This document shows, one piece after another, positions 1-12,575 of a stretch of 64,000 nt of DNA (the stretch's first letter is position 1; every line of letters starts with the position of its first letter). Under the pieces are notes generated by a model, which made no database searches, was not told where the DNA came from, and worked only from the letters and a program-made list of their open reading frames with translations. The position numbers and the translations under genes are program-made. The stretch comes from Silvanigrella paludirubra (GTDB lineage Bacteria > Bdellovibrionota_B > Oligoflexia > Silvanigrellales > Silvanigrellaceae): NCBI RefSeq assembly GCF_009208775.1, contig NZ_WFLM01000003.1:3168-67167 (forward strand), written 5' to 3'.

Positions 1-8
1 AAAGATTA

Positions 9-32
9 CAAAAACAGAGTGCGATTCCATTG
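9..32 (-). other. 16S trailer half of rRNA processing stem
   Basis: The transcript of this stretch (minus strand) can pair over 24 nt with the 16S leader at 1719-1742. The duplex is continuous apart from one G-U pair near the middle and one end mismatch. In bacteria the 16S leader and trailer form a long duplex cut by RNase III; the pairing is seen in the sequence and the enzyme is inferred. Confidence 0.8.
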
Positions 33-71
33 ACCTAGAATAGAGCTTCTTTACAGAAGACTCAAAATTCC

Positions 72-1605
<1,534 letters not shown>

Positions 1606-1718
1606 AATTTACTTACAGATAAGTATTTCTACCCATCCGCTTTTTTTACTATCTTGACGGTTCTTTTTACGGAACCTGATTTCTTTCCATTTCCTCTCGC
1701 GAGAAAATCTACTCAAAA

Positions 1719-1742
1719 CCATGGAACCGCACTCTGTTTTTG
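1719..1742 (-). other. 16S leader half of rRNA processing stem
   Basis: Complementary to the trailer at 9-32, enclosing the whole 16S gene. Between this half-stem and the mature 5' end lies a leader of about 110 nt that also holds a small hairpin (GGTTC at 1659-1663 against GAACC at 1672-1676). Confidence 0.8.
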
Positions 1743-1827
1743 CTTTCTTCTCTTGTCAAATAACTTCTCTTTGCTGGGCTCTTCACTTTCTCGTTTGAGT
1801 CGGTGGTTCGCTAGCAGCGAGAACACC

Positions 1828-1856
1828 TAGCTACACAACCCAGTTTGAGTTGTCAA
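1828..1856 (-). promoter_or_regulatory. rRNA operon promoter
   Basis: On the minus strand a perfect -35 TTGACA (1856-1851) is followed after 17 bp by TAGCTA (1833-1828). A GC-richer discriminator (GGTG) comes next, and upstream (about 1857-1910) is a long A/T tract that could act as an UP element. The layout suits a strong, growth-controlled rRNA promoter. It lies about 220 bp before mature 16S. A second TTGACA at 1759-1754 has no acceptable -10. Confidence 0.6.
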
Positions 1857-2156
1857 ATCTTTCTTAAAAAAAAATTACATATTTCATTTTTTTAATATAA
1901 CTTATTGAAATTATAAGATTTAAATTTTATATCGTTTTTTCTTAAATCTTTGCCGCTAAAGTCTCTCAAATTGTATTTGAAATAAGCAAATACAATAACT
2001 TATCCATTGATTTTCGTTTTTCATAATCCTTATTATATTGTAATTACTACTATAATGTTTTCTCGACTTTCGAAAAAGAAAGAAGAAACATCTTTTTATA
2101 AAATTTTTACTTATTTTTTATTACCTATTTTATTTAGTAGATTAGCAAAATTTTAT

Positions 2157-3755
<1,599 letters not shown>

Positions 3756-3762
3756 ATTCTTT

Positions 3763-3791
3763 AAAAAGCTTGCTAAAAACAAGCTTTTTTT
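3763..3791 (+). terminator. hairpin with U-tract after guaB
   Basis: A 10-bp perfect stem AAAAAGCTTG/CAAGCTTTTT (3763-3772 and 3780-3789) with a 7-nt loop runs into a T-run. It has the form of an intrinsic terminator. Only 25 bp separate it from guaA, so it may attenuate rather than fully end the guaB transcript. Confidence 0.65.
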
Positions 3792-3815
3792 GTTTCCATT
3801 CATAAGGAAAAAACA

Positions 3816-5381
3816 ATGATTTTAGTAATTGATTTTGGATCACAATTTACACAGTTAGTAGCAAGAAGAATTAGAGAATTATCTGTTTACTCTGAAATTG
3901 TTCCTTTTACATCTGCAAAAGAAAGAATTTCTGAATTAAAAAAACAAAAATTACTTTCTGGAATTATATTTTCTGGTGGCCCACATAGTGTTTATGAAAA
4001 CAATTCTCCTAAAATAGATTTGAATATTGAAACACTTGAAGTTCCAGTACTTGGAATCTGTTACGGATTACAATTAATTAATTTTATGCTTGGTGGGACA
4101 GTAGCTCCTTCTAAAAATAGAGAATATGGTTTTGAAAAAATTATAGTTGAAAAAAACATTCAATCAGAAAACCCATTATATAAAATTAAAGATATTGAAG
4201 AAAATATAGTTTGGATGAGTCATGGTGATGAAATAAAAGAATTATCTTCTAAGTTAACAATTGATTCCGTTACAAGAAATAAAGTAATTTCTTCTTTTCA
4301 TCATAAAAGCTTACCTATTTTTGGTGTGCAATTTCATCCAGAAGTAGAACATTCTAAATATGGAAGAGATATCATAAAGAGCTTTGTCCAAGATATTTGT
4401 AAAGATAAAAAAGAATGGGATAGTTCATTACAAATTGAAAGAGCTGTTGAACTTATAAAAGAAAAAGTAACAGCAGAAGGTCCTGACACACAAGTTATAT
4501 GCGCTCTAAGTGGTGGCGTTGATTCTTGTGTTGCAGCTGTTTTAACTCAAAAAGCAATTGGTGATAAGTTACTTTGTTTATTTATTAATAACGGCTTATT
4601 AAGAAAAAACGAGTATGAAGAAGTTCTTGCAAGATTTAAAAAAGATTTAAATTTAAATGTAAAAGGCGTTGATGCCTCTGAACTTTTTTTATCTCGTTTA
4701 GCAGGTGTTACTGATCCAGAGAAAAAAAGAAAAATCATTGGAAATACTTTTATAGATGTATTTGAATCTGAAACCAAAGAAATTCCAAATGCTAAATTTT
4801 TAGTACAAGGTACTTTGTACCCTGACGTCATAGAATCTATTTCTCTTCATGGAACAAGCGTAACAATTAAAACTCATCATAATGTTGGTGGCCTTCCTGA
4901 AAAAATGAAATTTAAACTCATTGAACCACTAAGAGAACTTTTTAAAGACGAAGTCAGAAGACTTGGTGCAGAAATGAATATTCCAAATGACATGCTAGCA
5001 AGACATCCTTTTCCTGGACCTGGTTTAGGAATCCGAGTTTTAGGCGAAGTAACAAAAGAGAGATTAAATATCGCTCGTGAGGCAGACGCTATTTTTATAG
5101 AAGAGTTAAAAAAACAAAATCTATATAATTCTACCTGGCAAGCATTTGTGGTATTGTTACCTGTAAGTTCTGTTGGAGTCATGGGTGATGGTCGCACTTA
5201 TGAAAGCGTTGCCGCAATTCGATGCGTAAGTGCCACAGATGGTATGACAGCGGATTGGAGTAAACTTCCATACGAGTTTTTAGCTCATGTTTCCTCTAGA
5301 ATTATAAATGAAGTTAAAGGTATTAACAGAGTTGTTTATGATATAAGCACAAAACCACCAGCGACAATTGAATGGGAATAA
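3816..5381 (+). CDS. guaA: GMP synthase (glutamine-hydrolysing)
   Basis: Converts XMP to GMP using ATP and glutamine-derived ammonia. The N-terminal class I glutamine amidotransferase domain shows the nucleophile elbow GICYGLQ (Cys82) and the His/Glu pair in QFHPEVEH. The ATP-pyrophosphatase domain has the PP-loop SGGVDS at residues 232-237, and the C-terminal dimerisation region ends KPPATIEWE as in the family. Length 521 aa is normal. AAGGA about 9 nt upstream supports the start. It lies 60 bp after guaB, and the next gene may begin inside its last codons. Confidence 0.97.
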   Translation: MILVIDFGSQFTQLVARRIRELSVYSEIVPFTSAKERISELKKQKLLSGIIFSGGPHSVYENNSPKIDLNIETLEVPVLGICYGLQLINFMLGGTVAPSKNREYGFEKIIVEKNIQSENPLYKIKDIEENIVWMSHGDEIKELSSKLTIDSVTRNKVISSFHHKSLPIFGVQFHPEVEHSKYGRDIIKSFVQDICKDKKEWDSSLQIERAVELIKEKVTAEGPDTQVICALSGGVDSCVAAVLTQKAIGDKLLCLFINNGLLRKNEYEEVLARFKKDLNLNVKGVDASELFLSRLAGVTDPEKKRKIIGNTFIDVFESETKEIPNAKFLVQGTLYPDVIESISLHGTSVTIKTHHNVGGLPEKMKFKLIEPLRELFKDEVRRLGAEMNIPNDMLARHPFPGPGLGIRVLGEVTKERLNIAREADAIFIEELKKQNLYNSTWQAFVVLLPVSSVGVMGDGRTYESVAAIRCVSATDGMTADWSKLPYEFLAHVSSRIINEVKGINRVVYDISTKPPATIEWE

Positions 5382-6232
5382 CAGAAATTTACCAAGAATA
5401 TAAAAAAATGCAGAGCTATCATATTTCAAATTTTGTTCCAGAAATTGAAAAGCTCACTGCTGTTGTTATTACAAAAAATGAAGAAAAAAATATTGCAAAA
5501 TGCCTAAACTCTTTATCGTTTGTAGATGAAATTATTGTTGTTGATTCTGGAAGCACAGATAAAACACTAGATATTGTTAAAACATATAAAGATATTGTTC
5601 TCATACAAACGGAATGGTTTGGATTTGTTGAAAATAAAAGAATAGGTATCAATCGAGCAACCCATGATTGGATTCTTTGGATCGATGCAGATGAAGAAGT
5701 TCCAAAAGAACTTGCAAACGAGTGGATAACAAGAATTCATCAGGGAACTTTTCATGAAACGGGAGCCATAGATTTTCCAAGAAAAACTTTCTTTTTAGGA
5801 CACTGGGTTAAACATTCTGGCTGGTATCCAGGAAAAGTCATTCGTTTTTTTCATAAAAAACGAGCTTATTTAAGTGATAATATTCTTCATGAGGGCGTCA
5901 TTCCTAAAACAGGTTATGTCGTCGAGCATTTTCAAACTGATTTATTGCATTACTCTTACACTTCAATGTATCAATATTTTGATAAAATGAATAAATATGG
6001 ATATGCAGGAGCAAGGGAAATTGCCAGAAAAAAGAAAATAGCCTTTTTTCCTCAAATTCTTTTACAGCCTATTTGGACTTTTTTTAAATTTTATATTCTT
6101 AAAAAAGGTTTTTTAGATGGTAGGATTGGAATTATTATTTGCATGGGAGCTGCTTTTTCTAATTTTATTAAATACGCAAATTACTTTTTTCTAAAAAAAT
6201 ATCAATATGTAGACCTAAACGAAAAAAAATAA
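5372..6232 (+). CDS. family 2 glycosyltransferase, LPS-core type
   Basis: A GT-A fold glycosyltransferase resembling the WaaE/KdtX and LgtF group that adds sugars to the LPS inner core at the cytoplasmic face. Visible motifs are the nucleotide-sugar start [17 protein letters not shown], the VDSGSTDKT loop, and the metal-binding acidic motif [10 protein letters not shown] hydrophobic C-terminal half (about residues 220-275) suggests membrane association. The first ATG overlaps the guaA stop by 10 bp; an alternative ATG at 5408 gives 274 aa and neither has a good ribosome site, so translation may be coupled to guaA. A family 9 transferase follows, supporting an LPS role. The sugar specificity cannot be read from sequence. 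Confidence 0.85.
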   Translation: MGITEIYQEYKKMQSYHISNFVPEIEKLTAVVITKNEEKNIAKCLNSLSFVDEIIVVDSGSTDKTLDIVKTYKDIVLIQTEWFGFVENKRIGINRATHDWILWIDADEEVPKELANEWITRIHQGTFHETGAIDFPRKTFFLGHWVKHSGWYPGKVIRFFHKKRAYLSDNILHEGVIPKTGYVVEHFQTDLLHYSYTSMYQYFDKMNKYGYAGAREIARKKKIAFFPQILLQPIWTFFKFYILKKGFLDGRIGIIICMGAAFSNFIKYANYFFLKKYQYVDLNEKK

Positions 6233-6265
6233 CAATCTAAACTTTTCATGTTTAGGAAAAAATTC

Positions 6266-7309
6266 ATGGAAGAAAATTTATATCAAAGAGTTTTAATTAG
6301 CCGAACCGATAATATTGGTGATGTTATATTAACTCTACCAATGGCTGCTTTAATTAAAGAAAAATATCCAAACTCTAAAATTTTATTTCTTGGAAAAAAA
6401 TATACCAAACCCATAATAGATATTTGCACAAACATTGATGAATTTTATGACTGGGATGAAATAAAAAAAAGCTCAGACATAGCAAATGAGTTAAATAAAA
6501 TAAATTGTGATACGATCATTCATGTTTTTCCAAATAAAGAAATTGCAAAATCTGCAAAAAAAGCAGGCATAAAAAACAGAGTAGGAACAAACAGAAGATT
6601 ATTTCATTGGATATATTGTAACAAAAATATAACATTGAGCAGAAAGAAATCAGACTTACATGAATCTCAATTAAATTTAAAACTTTTGTCTCCACTAAAT
6701 ATAAATACAGAATTAAAAACAAATCAAATATCTAATTTTTATGGGCTAAAAATAAAAAATAAATTACCTGAAAAATTCAATAATTTAATTGATAATTCAA
6801 AATTTAATTTAATTTTACACCCTAAATCAAAAGGCAGTGCAAGAGAATGGGGCGTTGATAATTTTGTTACTTTAGCAAATTCATTGCCAGAAGAGTCATT
6901 CAAAGTTTTCTTTTCAGGAAGTGCAGAAGAATCCAATTTTATAAAAAGCAATATTATAAATAGATGTCCTTCAGCTATAGATATCTCTGGTTTATTTAAT
7001 TTAAACGAATTTATTTCATTTATAGATATGTGCGATGGCTTAATTGCAAATAGCACTGGACCTCTACATATTGCATCGGCATTAGGAAAAAATACCATTG
7101 GTCTTTATCCACCAATTGAAGCAATGGCTCCTAAAAGATGGGCTCCTATTGGTATTCATGCTCAATATTTAATAGGAAAGAATATAAGTAAAAATGAGTA
7201 TTGTAATATAAAATGCACAATTCAAAAAAAATGCCTTTGCATGGAAAATATTTCACCTAATATTTTATTAAACATAATTACAACCTGGAAAAAAATTTCT
7301 AATGGTTGA
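6266..7309 (+). CDS. family 9 glycosyltransferase (heptosyltransferase-like)
   Basis: Related to the ADP-heptose:LPS heptosyltransferases WaaC/WaaF/WaaQ. The N-terminus SRTDNIGDVILTLPMAALI is the acceptor-side signature, and the C-terminal half has LILHPKSKGSAREWG and the donor-binding stretch ANSTGPLHIASALG. About 347 aa is typical. An ATG at 6248 is in frame, but TAGGA 8 nt before the ATG at 6266 fits better. Gene order with the preceding GT2 points to LPS core assembly in the cytoplasm. The C-terminus carries a Cys cluster (CNIKCTIQKKCLC) that is unusual and of unknown meaning. Confidence 0.85.
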   Translation: MEENLYQRVLISRTDNIGDVILTLPMAALIKEKYPNSKILFLGKKYTKPIIDICTNIDEFYDWDEIKKSSDIANELNKINCDTIIHVFPNKEIAKSAKKAGIKNRVGTNRRLFHWIYCNKNITLSRKKSDLHESQLNLKLLSPLNINTELKTNQISNFYGLKIKNKLPEKFNNLIDNSKFNLILHPKSKGSAREWGVDNFVTLANSLPEESFKVFFSGSAEESNFIKSNIINRCPSAIDISGLFNLNEFISFIDMCDGLIANSTGPLHIASALGKNTIGLYPPIEAMAPKRWAPIGIHAQYLIGKNISKNEYCNIKCTIQKKCLCMENISPNILLNIITTWKKISNG

Positions 7310-7448
7310 TTAACTCAATTTATTTTCGTAATCTTTATATGTTAACTTTTTATGCTTTTCCTTTGCTGGCTAATAATTTTAAATCAAGCAATGGAATCAT
7401 AAAATAGAATAAGCTGTACAAATTTATATCAAATTCATGGAGAAAAAA

Positions 7449-8741
7449 ATGGACTATAAAGTTAAAGATATTTCCCTTTCCGAACTTGGAAGAAGACAAA
7501 TTGAATTAGCTGAAAAAGAAATGCCTGGTTTAATGACACTAAGGGAAAGATACGGAAAAACAAAACCCCTTAAAGGAGCTCGTATTGCTGGCAGTTTACA
7601 TATGACTGTAGAAACTGCTGTACTTATTGAAACACTTACAATACTTGGGGCCGATGTACGCTGGTCTAGCTGTAATATTTTTTCTACAGTTGACGCTGCG
7701 GCTTCTGCGATTGCCTCTACTGGTGTTCCTGTTTTTGCATGGAAAGGCGAAACGGAAGAAGAGTATGTTTGGTGCATTGAGCAAACTCTTAAATTTTCAA
7801 ACGGCCAAGGTCCAAATATGCTACTTGATGATGGTGGCGACTTAACAACTTTGGTTCACAAAAAATTTCCTCAATTATTAAAAGAAATCAAAGGCGTTTC
7901 AGAAGAAACAACAACAGGTGTTCACCATTTACACCAAATGCTAAAAAAAGGTGAATTAAAAATTCCTGCAATAAATGTAAATGATAGCGTAACAAAAAGT
8001 AAATTTGATAATTTATATGGCTGTAGAGAATCTTTACCTGACGGCATTAAAAGAGCAACAGATATCATGATCGCCGGCAAAACTGTTTTAATAGCAGGAT
8101 ACGGTGATGTTGGTAAAGGCTGCGCTCACTCAATGAAGTCACACGGAGCAAGAGTATTAATTACTGAAATTGATCCAATAAATGCTTTACAAGCTGCAAT
8201 GGAAGGCTATCAAGTTGTTCGAGTGGAAGATGTCATTCATGAAGCACATATCTTTGTTACCACAACAGGATGCTGCGATATCATAACAGCAGATCATATG
8301 ACAAAAATGAGAGATCAGGCCTTAGTTTGCAACATTGGGCATTTTGATGTTGAGATAGATGTAGCTGGATTAAAAGCTATTAAAGGTATTAAACATATAA
8401 ATATCAAACCTCAAGTTGATAAATATCGTTTTCCTGATGGACATGAAATAATTTTATTAGCAGAAGGAAGACTTGTTAACTTAGGTTGTGCAACAGGACA
8501 CCCAGCCTTTGTAATGAGTACTAGTTTTACAAATCAAGTTTTAGCTCAAATTGAATTATGGCAAAATAGCAGCCAATATAAAATTGATGTATATACACTA
8601 CCTAAAAAACTTGATGAAGAAGTTGCGCGTCTTCACCTTGAAAAACTTGGAGTTAAGTTAACAAAACTAACAAATAAACAATCTGAATATTTAAATATAA
8701 ATATTGATGGTCCTTACAAACCAGATGCATATAGATATTAA
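7449..8741 (+). CDS. ahcY: adenosylhomocysteinase
   Basis: Reversibly hydrolyses S-adenosylhomocysteine to adenosine and homocysteine, relieving inhibition of methyltransferases. Seen here are the substrate-domain start [16 protein letters not shown], the NAD-binding glycine motif [11 protein letters not shown], the stretch [16 protein letters not shown], and the C-terminal dimer tail ending [10 protein letters not shown] that reaches into the partner's NAD site. The length (about 430 aa) is that of the shorter bacterial form. An ATG at 7437 is in frame, but GGAG at 7439-7442 lies 6 nt before 7449. The 139-bp leader shows no recognisable S-adenosylhomocysteine riboswitch. Confidence 0.97.
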   Translation: MDYKVKDISLSELGRRQIELAEKEMPGLMTLRERYGKTKPLKGARIAGSLHMTVETAVLIETLTILGADVRWSSCNIFSTVDAAASAIASTGVPVFAWKGETEEEYVWCIEQTLKFSNGQGPNMLLDDGGDLTTLVHKKFPQLLKEIKGVSEETTTGVHHLHQMLKKGELKIPAINVNDSVTKSKFDNLYGCRESLPDGIKRATDIMIAGKTVLIAGYGDVGKGCAHSMKSHGARVLITEIDPINALQAAMEGYQVVRVEDVIHEAHIFVTTTGCCDIITADHMTKMRDQALVCNIGHFDVEIDVAGLKAIKGIKHINIKPQVDKYRFPDGHEIILLAEGRLVNLGCATGHPAFVMSTSFTNQVLAQIELWQNSSQYKIDVYTLPKKLDEEVARLHLEKLGVKLTKLTNKQSEYLNINIDGPYKPDAYRY

Positions 8742-8793
8742 TTTTAAATTTAATTAGTTATTTATTTTTGTAAATTAATAATAATGAGCTTAT

Positions 8794-9678
8794 TTAATCT
8801 TTTAAGGTATCTAAAGTATATCCTAAACTTAAAATAAGTTCATTCATCCATAACACTTGATCTGCTACCCCCTGATACACAGGAATATTAATTAAGCTTG
8901 CATAAGCTTCTTTATCAGTAAATTCAATATAAATTGGATTCCAAACAACAAATCTAAATCCAGCTTCAATTCCAACAGTCCAACCATTTAATTGCCACCA
9001 ACCATTTTTAACACCAAATAAATTACCCCATTCTTTAGAACCAACATAGTTTGTATTCCCTAATACTTTATTTTCAGAATGAGGTAACATAACTCCGGCA
9101 CCTGCTTTAATAATTCCTGCCAAGCTAAAGTTTTCATTAGTTTCAAATAAAATAGGAATTCTTTTTACAAGATTAATCATCACATGATTTGCACCATTAT
9201 GTAAATTATAATGAAAATAATCATAAGTTAACAACTGAATGGAATCAGTGTAATTACCATTAATTGTTCCCGAAACTCTCGCATACTGATCAATGTAAGT
9301 TGAATATTTTGTGTGGTCATAATTTAATTCTAATCCCCAAGTTCTCTCTTTATCAAAAAAGTGTCCAATTCGAACATTAAATTGAGGTTCTGTTAATTCT
9401 TTATTAAAAACACCGCTATTCCATTGAGGAAAATCTTCAGCACGAACATTATAAATTGTAAAATCATTGCCCAATGCTTTTTGGGAAATATGAATATCGC
9501 TTGGCCGCCAATAATCACGATTATATCCCCAAGAAAAATACCATTCTCCATCCCAAAACCCTGGCGCTTCATTTTGTACTGGAGAGTTTTGTTTATTTAA
9601 TAAATCTTTATCGTTTTCAGTATTTGCATAAATAAATATGGACTTAGTGAATATCAACAAAAAAATAAAGTATTTCAT
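8794..9678 (-). CDS. secreted protein, probable outer-membrane beta-barrel
   Basis: I cannot assign a named family with certainty. The protein starts with a signal peptide (KYFIFLLIFTKSIFIYANT) and then has aromatic-rich alternating segments typical of beta-strands (WYFSWGYNRDYW, GLELNYDHTKYS, VGIEAGFRFVVW) ending in an amphipathic strand ELILSLGYTLDTL. The opening 'SWGYNRDYWRPSDIH' pattern resembles a group of hypothetical outer-membrane barrels. 294 aa would suit 8-12 strands. It stands alone between convergent ahcY and the upstream eamA gene. A porin-like or lipid-handling role is possible but not shown. Confidence 0.7.
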   Translation of the reverse strand: MKYFIFLLIFTKSIFIYANTENDKDLLNKQNSPVQNEAPGFWDGEWYFSWGYNRDYWRPSDIHISQKALGNDFTIYNVRAEDFPQWNSGVFNKELTEPQFNVRIGHFFDKERTWGLELNYDHTKYSTYIDQYARVSGTINGNYTDSIQLLTYDYFHYNLHNGANHVMINLVKRIPILFETNENFSLAGIIKAGAGVMLPHSENKVLGNTNYVGSKEWGNLFGVKNGWWQLNGWTVGIEAGFRFVVWNPIYIEFTDKEAYASLINIPVYQGVADQVLWMNELILSLGYTLDTLKD

Positions 9679-9740
9679 ATTTTATAATCCGCAAATAATG
9701 TTCATAATTGATAACAATATTTAGTCTTTAATTAAGAAAT

Positions 9741-9757
9741 CTTAAAAGTGTTTTAAG
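9741..9757. promoter_or_regulatory. inverted repeat upstream of barrel gene
   Basis: Perfect dyad CTTAAAA-GTG-TTTTAAG between eamA (ends at 9816) and the barrel gene (starts at 9678). It could end the eamA transcript or bind a regulator about 65 bp upstream of the barrel start. No U-tract follows on the minus strand, so terminator function is doubtful. Confidence 0.35.
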
Positions 9758-9815
9758 TATAAAGTAATTATAAATTATAAAATTAAAATATCAACTAAAA
9801 TTATATTTTTAAAAA

Positions 9816-10709
9816 TTATTTATTTTTTTTAGAAACAAGAAATATAGCAGAAATTATAAATAAGATCGAAAACCACTCAAATGGTTTTATATTTTCGCCA
9901 AATATTATATAACCCCAAAACAAACCAGCTAAAGCAACAATACAACCTACTAAACTATAAAAAACAGCTCCAGCTACTCTTAATAATTCAAAAAACAAAA
10001 CATATCCAATACTAGATAATATAATTTCAATAACTATAAAAAGATCAGGTTTACTTAAAGGAAAAACAATGGGATGAAAACTATTATTTAAGTATACTAA
10101 AGGCAAAATAATAAAAGTTGCCGCAACCAACATTCCACACGAAAGCGCTAAAGAAGAAGTATTATTTGGTCTAAGTTTAACCATAAAAACGGTACAAGAA
10201 GCTAATAATAATGGAGTTAATAATGCAAATAACATCCATTTGTATTCTAAATAATTTGATAATTTTGGAAAAAATAAAATAAATAATCCAATAAAACCAA
10301 ATACAATTCCGATAAATCTTATCCATGAGAATTTTTCAATTGAAAATATAATAGATAATACATATGTCAAAATTGGAGAAGTATTTATAATAAGACCTAA
10401 AATCCCTGAAGGTACATGTGAGGCTGAAAAATACATTGTTAAATTAGGCAAAGCAATTCCAAGTAATCCACAAATAAAATAAAAAAAGACGTGCTGTAAA
10501 TTATAAGGAGGAACTGATTTTTTTTGAATATAAGAAAGTATAAAAACTAAAATAGCAGGCCCAAAACTTTGCCAAAATGCATAGCCAAGTGGCGTTATTC
10601 CACTTTCCATTGCAAATTTAGCAATGGAAAAACTTGTTCCCCAAGTAAAACCTAGCGATATTAACAAAATAATAGGATAAACAGTATTTTTTAAATATAA
10701 AGAATTCAT
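9816..10709 (-). CDS. EamA/DMT-family transporter
   Basis: An inner-membrane protein with about ten predicted helices arranged as two five-helix halves (each with the EamA pattern GxxFGxxFxxxKxxxxxxxP-like start, e.g. SLGFTWGTSFSIAKFAME and GLLGIALPN), 297 aa, the family's usual size. Members export amino acids, metabolites or nucleobase-like compounds. The substrate cannot be told from sequence. It begins 10 bp after sfsA and is the last gene of an hslO-sfsA-eamA operon. Confidence 0.85.
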   Translation of the reverse strand: MNSLYLKNTVYPIILLISLGFTWGTSFSIAKFAMESGITPLGYAFWQSFGPAILVFILSYIQKKSVPPYNLQHVFFYFICGLLGIALPNLTMYFSASHVPSGILGLIINTSPILTYVLSIIFSIEKFSWIRFIGIVFGFIGLFILFFPKLSNYLEYKWMLFALLTPLLLASCTVFMVKLRPNNTSSLALSCGMLVAATFIILPLVYLNNSFHPIVFPLSKPDLFIVIEIILSSIGYVLFFELLRVAGAVFYSLVGCIVALAGLFWGYIIFGENIKPFEWFSILFIISAIFLVSKKNK

Positions 10710-10719
10710 TCATAATCCT

Positions 10720-11493
10720 TTAGTTTATTAAGAAAAACTTTCTAAGAGAGAATCCTTCGGTAGAAATACTTGGAATAACAAGAGCAATATTGACCCCTTC
10801 TTTTTTAGCTTCTTCCAGCAATAAAGAATAAGTCGGATCAATTTCATGAGCTGCTCGAAAACCATTTTTTAATATTTCTTCTGAAATATTATTCCCTCTC
10901 ATTAGTACAAAAAACAACCAAGATTCATCTCCTGATTTTTTTGCATGAATTAATTCTTTTAAGTGCTTTTGCCCTCTTTCTGTAACGGCATCGGGAAAAG
11001 CCCAAACATTATTTTCCAATTTTAAACTTACACTTTTTACTTCAATCCAACATTTTTTTGCCGAAGTAGAAGAGCTTAAACAGAAGTCAAATCTTGTTTC
11101 TTTAGTAAAAACAGCTTCTCTTTTAAATTGATTCCAAAATTGGAATTTTTCATATGGAAAAAGAGCTTCAATAAAGTTGTTTTGTTCTTTTTGTCCAATT
11201 GTATTAAATAATAATTTTTCAATAAATTGATTTGCTCTAGATGTATTTAAACATGCTAAACCATCTTCTAATTTTAATAATTCTAAAGAATATCTCAATT
11301 TCCGTGAAGGATTTTTAGAGTCTAATATATATGCTTGCGAACCATCGACCAAACAGCTTTTCATACTACCGCTATTTGCACAATGTACAGTTAATATATC
11401 ATTTTCTTTTGTTTTTACATCTACAAAAAATCGTTTATATCTTTTTACAAAATTACATTCGTCCAACATGATTTCATATTTTAATAAATTCAT
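10720..11493 (-). CDS. sfsA: SfsA family protein (putative nuclease)
   Basis: SfsA was named for sugar-fermentation stimulation in E. coli; the family has an OB-like N-terminal domain and a restriction-endonuclease-like core. Here the N-terminal motif VHCANSGSMKSCL matches the family's VHCpNtGSM signature. The core shows the acidic FDFCL and WIEVKSVSL (PD-ExK-like residues), then AFPDAVTERGQKHLKEL, a hallmark of the family. 257 aa is slightly longer than usual. Its ATG starts one base after the hslO stop, implying translational coupling. Confidence 0.93.
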   Translation of the reverse strand: MNLLKYEIMLDECNFVKRYKRFFVDVKTKENDILTVHCANSGSMKSCLVDGSQAYILDSKNPSRKLRYSLELLKLEDGLACLNTSRANQFIEKLLFNTIGQKEQNNFIEALFPYEKFQFWNQFKREAVFTKETRFDFCLSSSTSAKKCWIEVKSVSLKLENNVWAFPDAVTERGQKHLKELIHAKKSGDESWLFFVLMRGNNISEEILKNGFRAAHEIDPTYSLLLEEAKKEGVNIALVIPSISTEGFSLRKFFLIN

Positions 11494-11494
11494 G

Positions 11495-12394
11495 TTAATT
11501 CATTTCAGATGATTCAGAATTTACATTACTTCTGCTAGCATATATTTGTGAAATTTTATTCATGCCAACAATATAATTTCTGTTACAATAATGACATTTC
11601 ATTTCTAAATCTTCGGATTTTTTTATTATATCAGAAAGATCTTCCATTGGTAATGTAACAAGAACACTTTCCACTCTTTCTTGTGAGCAACTACAAACAA
11701 ATTTTGGATTTAAACTTTTTACAGCTTTTGTTTCATCTGGAATTAATTTTTTTGATAAAACATCTGCATCACTATTTAATAAATATAAATCTTTCATAGA
11801 TGGCAAAGAAGCAATATGATTTTTTAGTTTTTCAGAAACACTTTCTGGAATATCAGGCAATTCCTGATAAATAACTCCAAAAGCATTGATTTTTCCATCA
11901 TTCTCATTCACCCAACTACTTATTTTTAGATACGTATTCATTTGATAACTAGACGATAAATGATCATTTAAAGCTTGTTCAATTGAATTTAATTTTGAAA
12001 CCGTATGCCCTTCCGATAAAGTAGATTTTTTTCTTTGAGAACGCATTGATCTAATTTGAAGTTCAGGAATAATATTATTTCCCAAATCTATTTGTTTTAC
12101 TATTTCAGATTCCTCATTGCATTCAATATAGCCTCGAGTTTCTGCTAAATATGAAGTTTCTGTGCCTATTGTAAAGTCACTGCCACAATGAATTCTTAAA
12201 TTAATTCTCTCTTCATAATCTAATATTGATGATAATAATACACTTCCAAGAAGGGTATCAGACAAAAGAAGAGCTCGATTATTATTTAAATTATGAAGAT
12301 TTTTAGCTTCTTCAACCAAATGGCTTAAATGGAGCATTCGATAGCTATAATAAACTTTTGTATCTACTCCAAAAAAAAGATAGTCTTGAAACAT
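11495..12394 (-). CDS. hslO: redox-regulated holdase Hsp33
   Basis: Cytoplasmic chaperone activated when oxidative stress oxidises its zinc-binding cysteines. The C-terminal zinc centre is clear: CSCSQERVESVL followed by CHYCNRNY, i.e. C-x-C plus C-x-x-C. The N-terminal holdase domain shows the family pattern (ALLLSDTLLGSVLLSS; GYIEC). An ATG at 12454 extends the frame by 20 residues not typical of Hsp33. The ATG at 12394 gives 299 aa and MFQDYLFFG, like the usual start, with a G-run upstream as a weak ribosome site. First gene of an operon with sfsA and eamA. Confidence 0.92.
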   Translation of the reverse strand: MFQDYLFFGVDTKVYYSYRMLHLSHLVEEAKNLHNLNNNRALLLSDTLLGSVLLSSILDYEERINLRIHCGSDFTIGTETSYLAETRGYIECNEESEIVKQIDLGNNIIPELQIRSMRSQRKKSTLSEGHTVSKLNSIEQALNDHLSSSYQMNTYLKISSWVNENDGKINAFGVIYQELPDIPESVSEKLKNHIASLPSMKDLYLLNSDADVLSKKLIPDETKAVKSLNPKFVCSCSQERVESVLVTLPMEDLSDIIKKSEDLEMKCHYCNRNYIVGMNKISQIYASRSNVNSESSEMN

Positions 12395-12575
12395 GAAACC
12401 CCCCAATTTATGAATACAATAAGAGTATAAAAACTCTTTCAATTTAATTTCCATATACCAAAAAGAAGAAGATTTCGAGAAATTATTGAAAAATAAGGAG
12501 TTTCAATTAAACTCAATTCTGAGGCGTTCCTTAATTAAGGAATCTGAATCATTTTATAAAGATAAAGAGGAAATC

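Noticed and set aside
1754-1759. Second TTGACA (minus strand) in the rRNA leader as promoter P2
   Set aside because: At 16-18 bp spacing the -10 would be CAGAGT-like and inside the processing stem; no good match.
7310-7448. S-adenosylhomocysteine riboswitch upstream of ahcY
   Set aside because: The leader is A/T-rich and lacks the conserved core or stems of that class.
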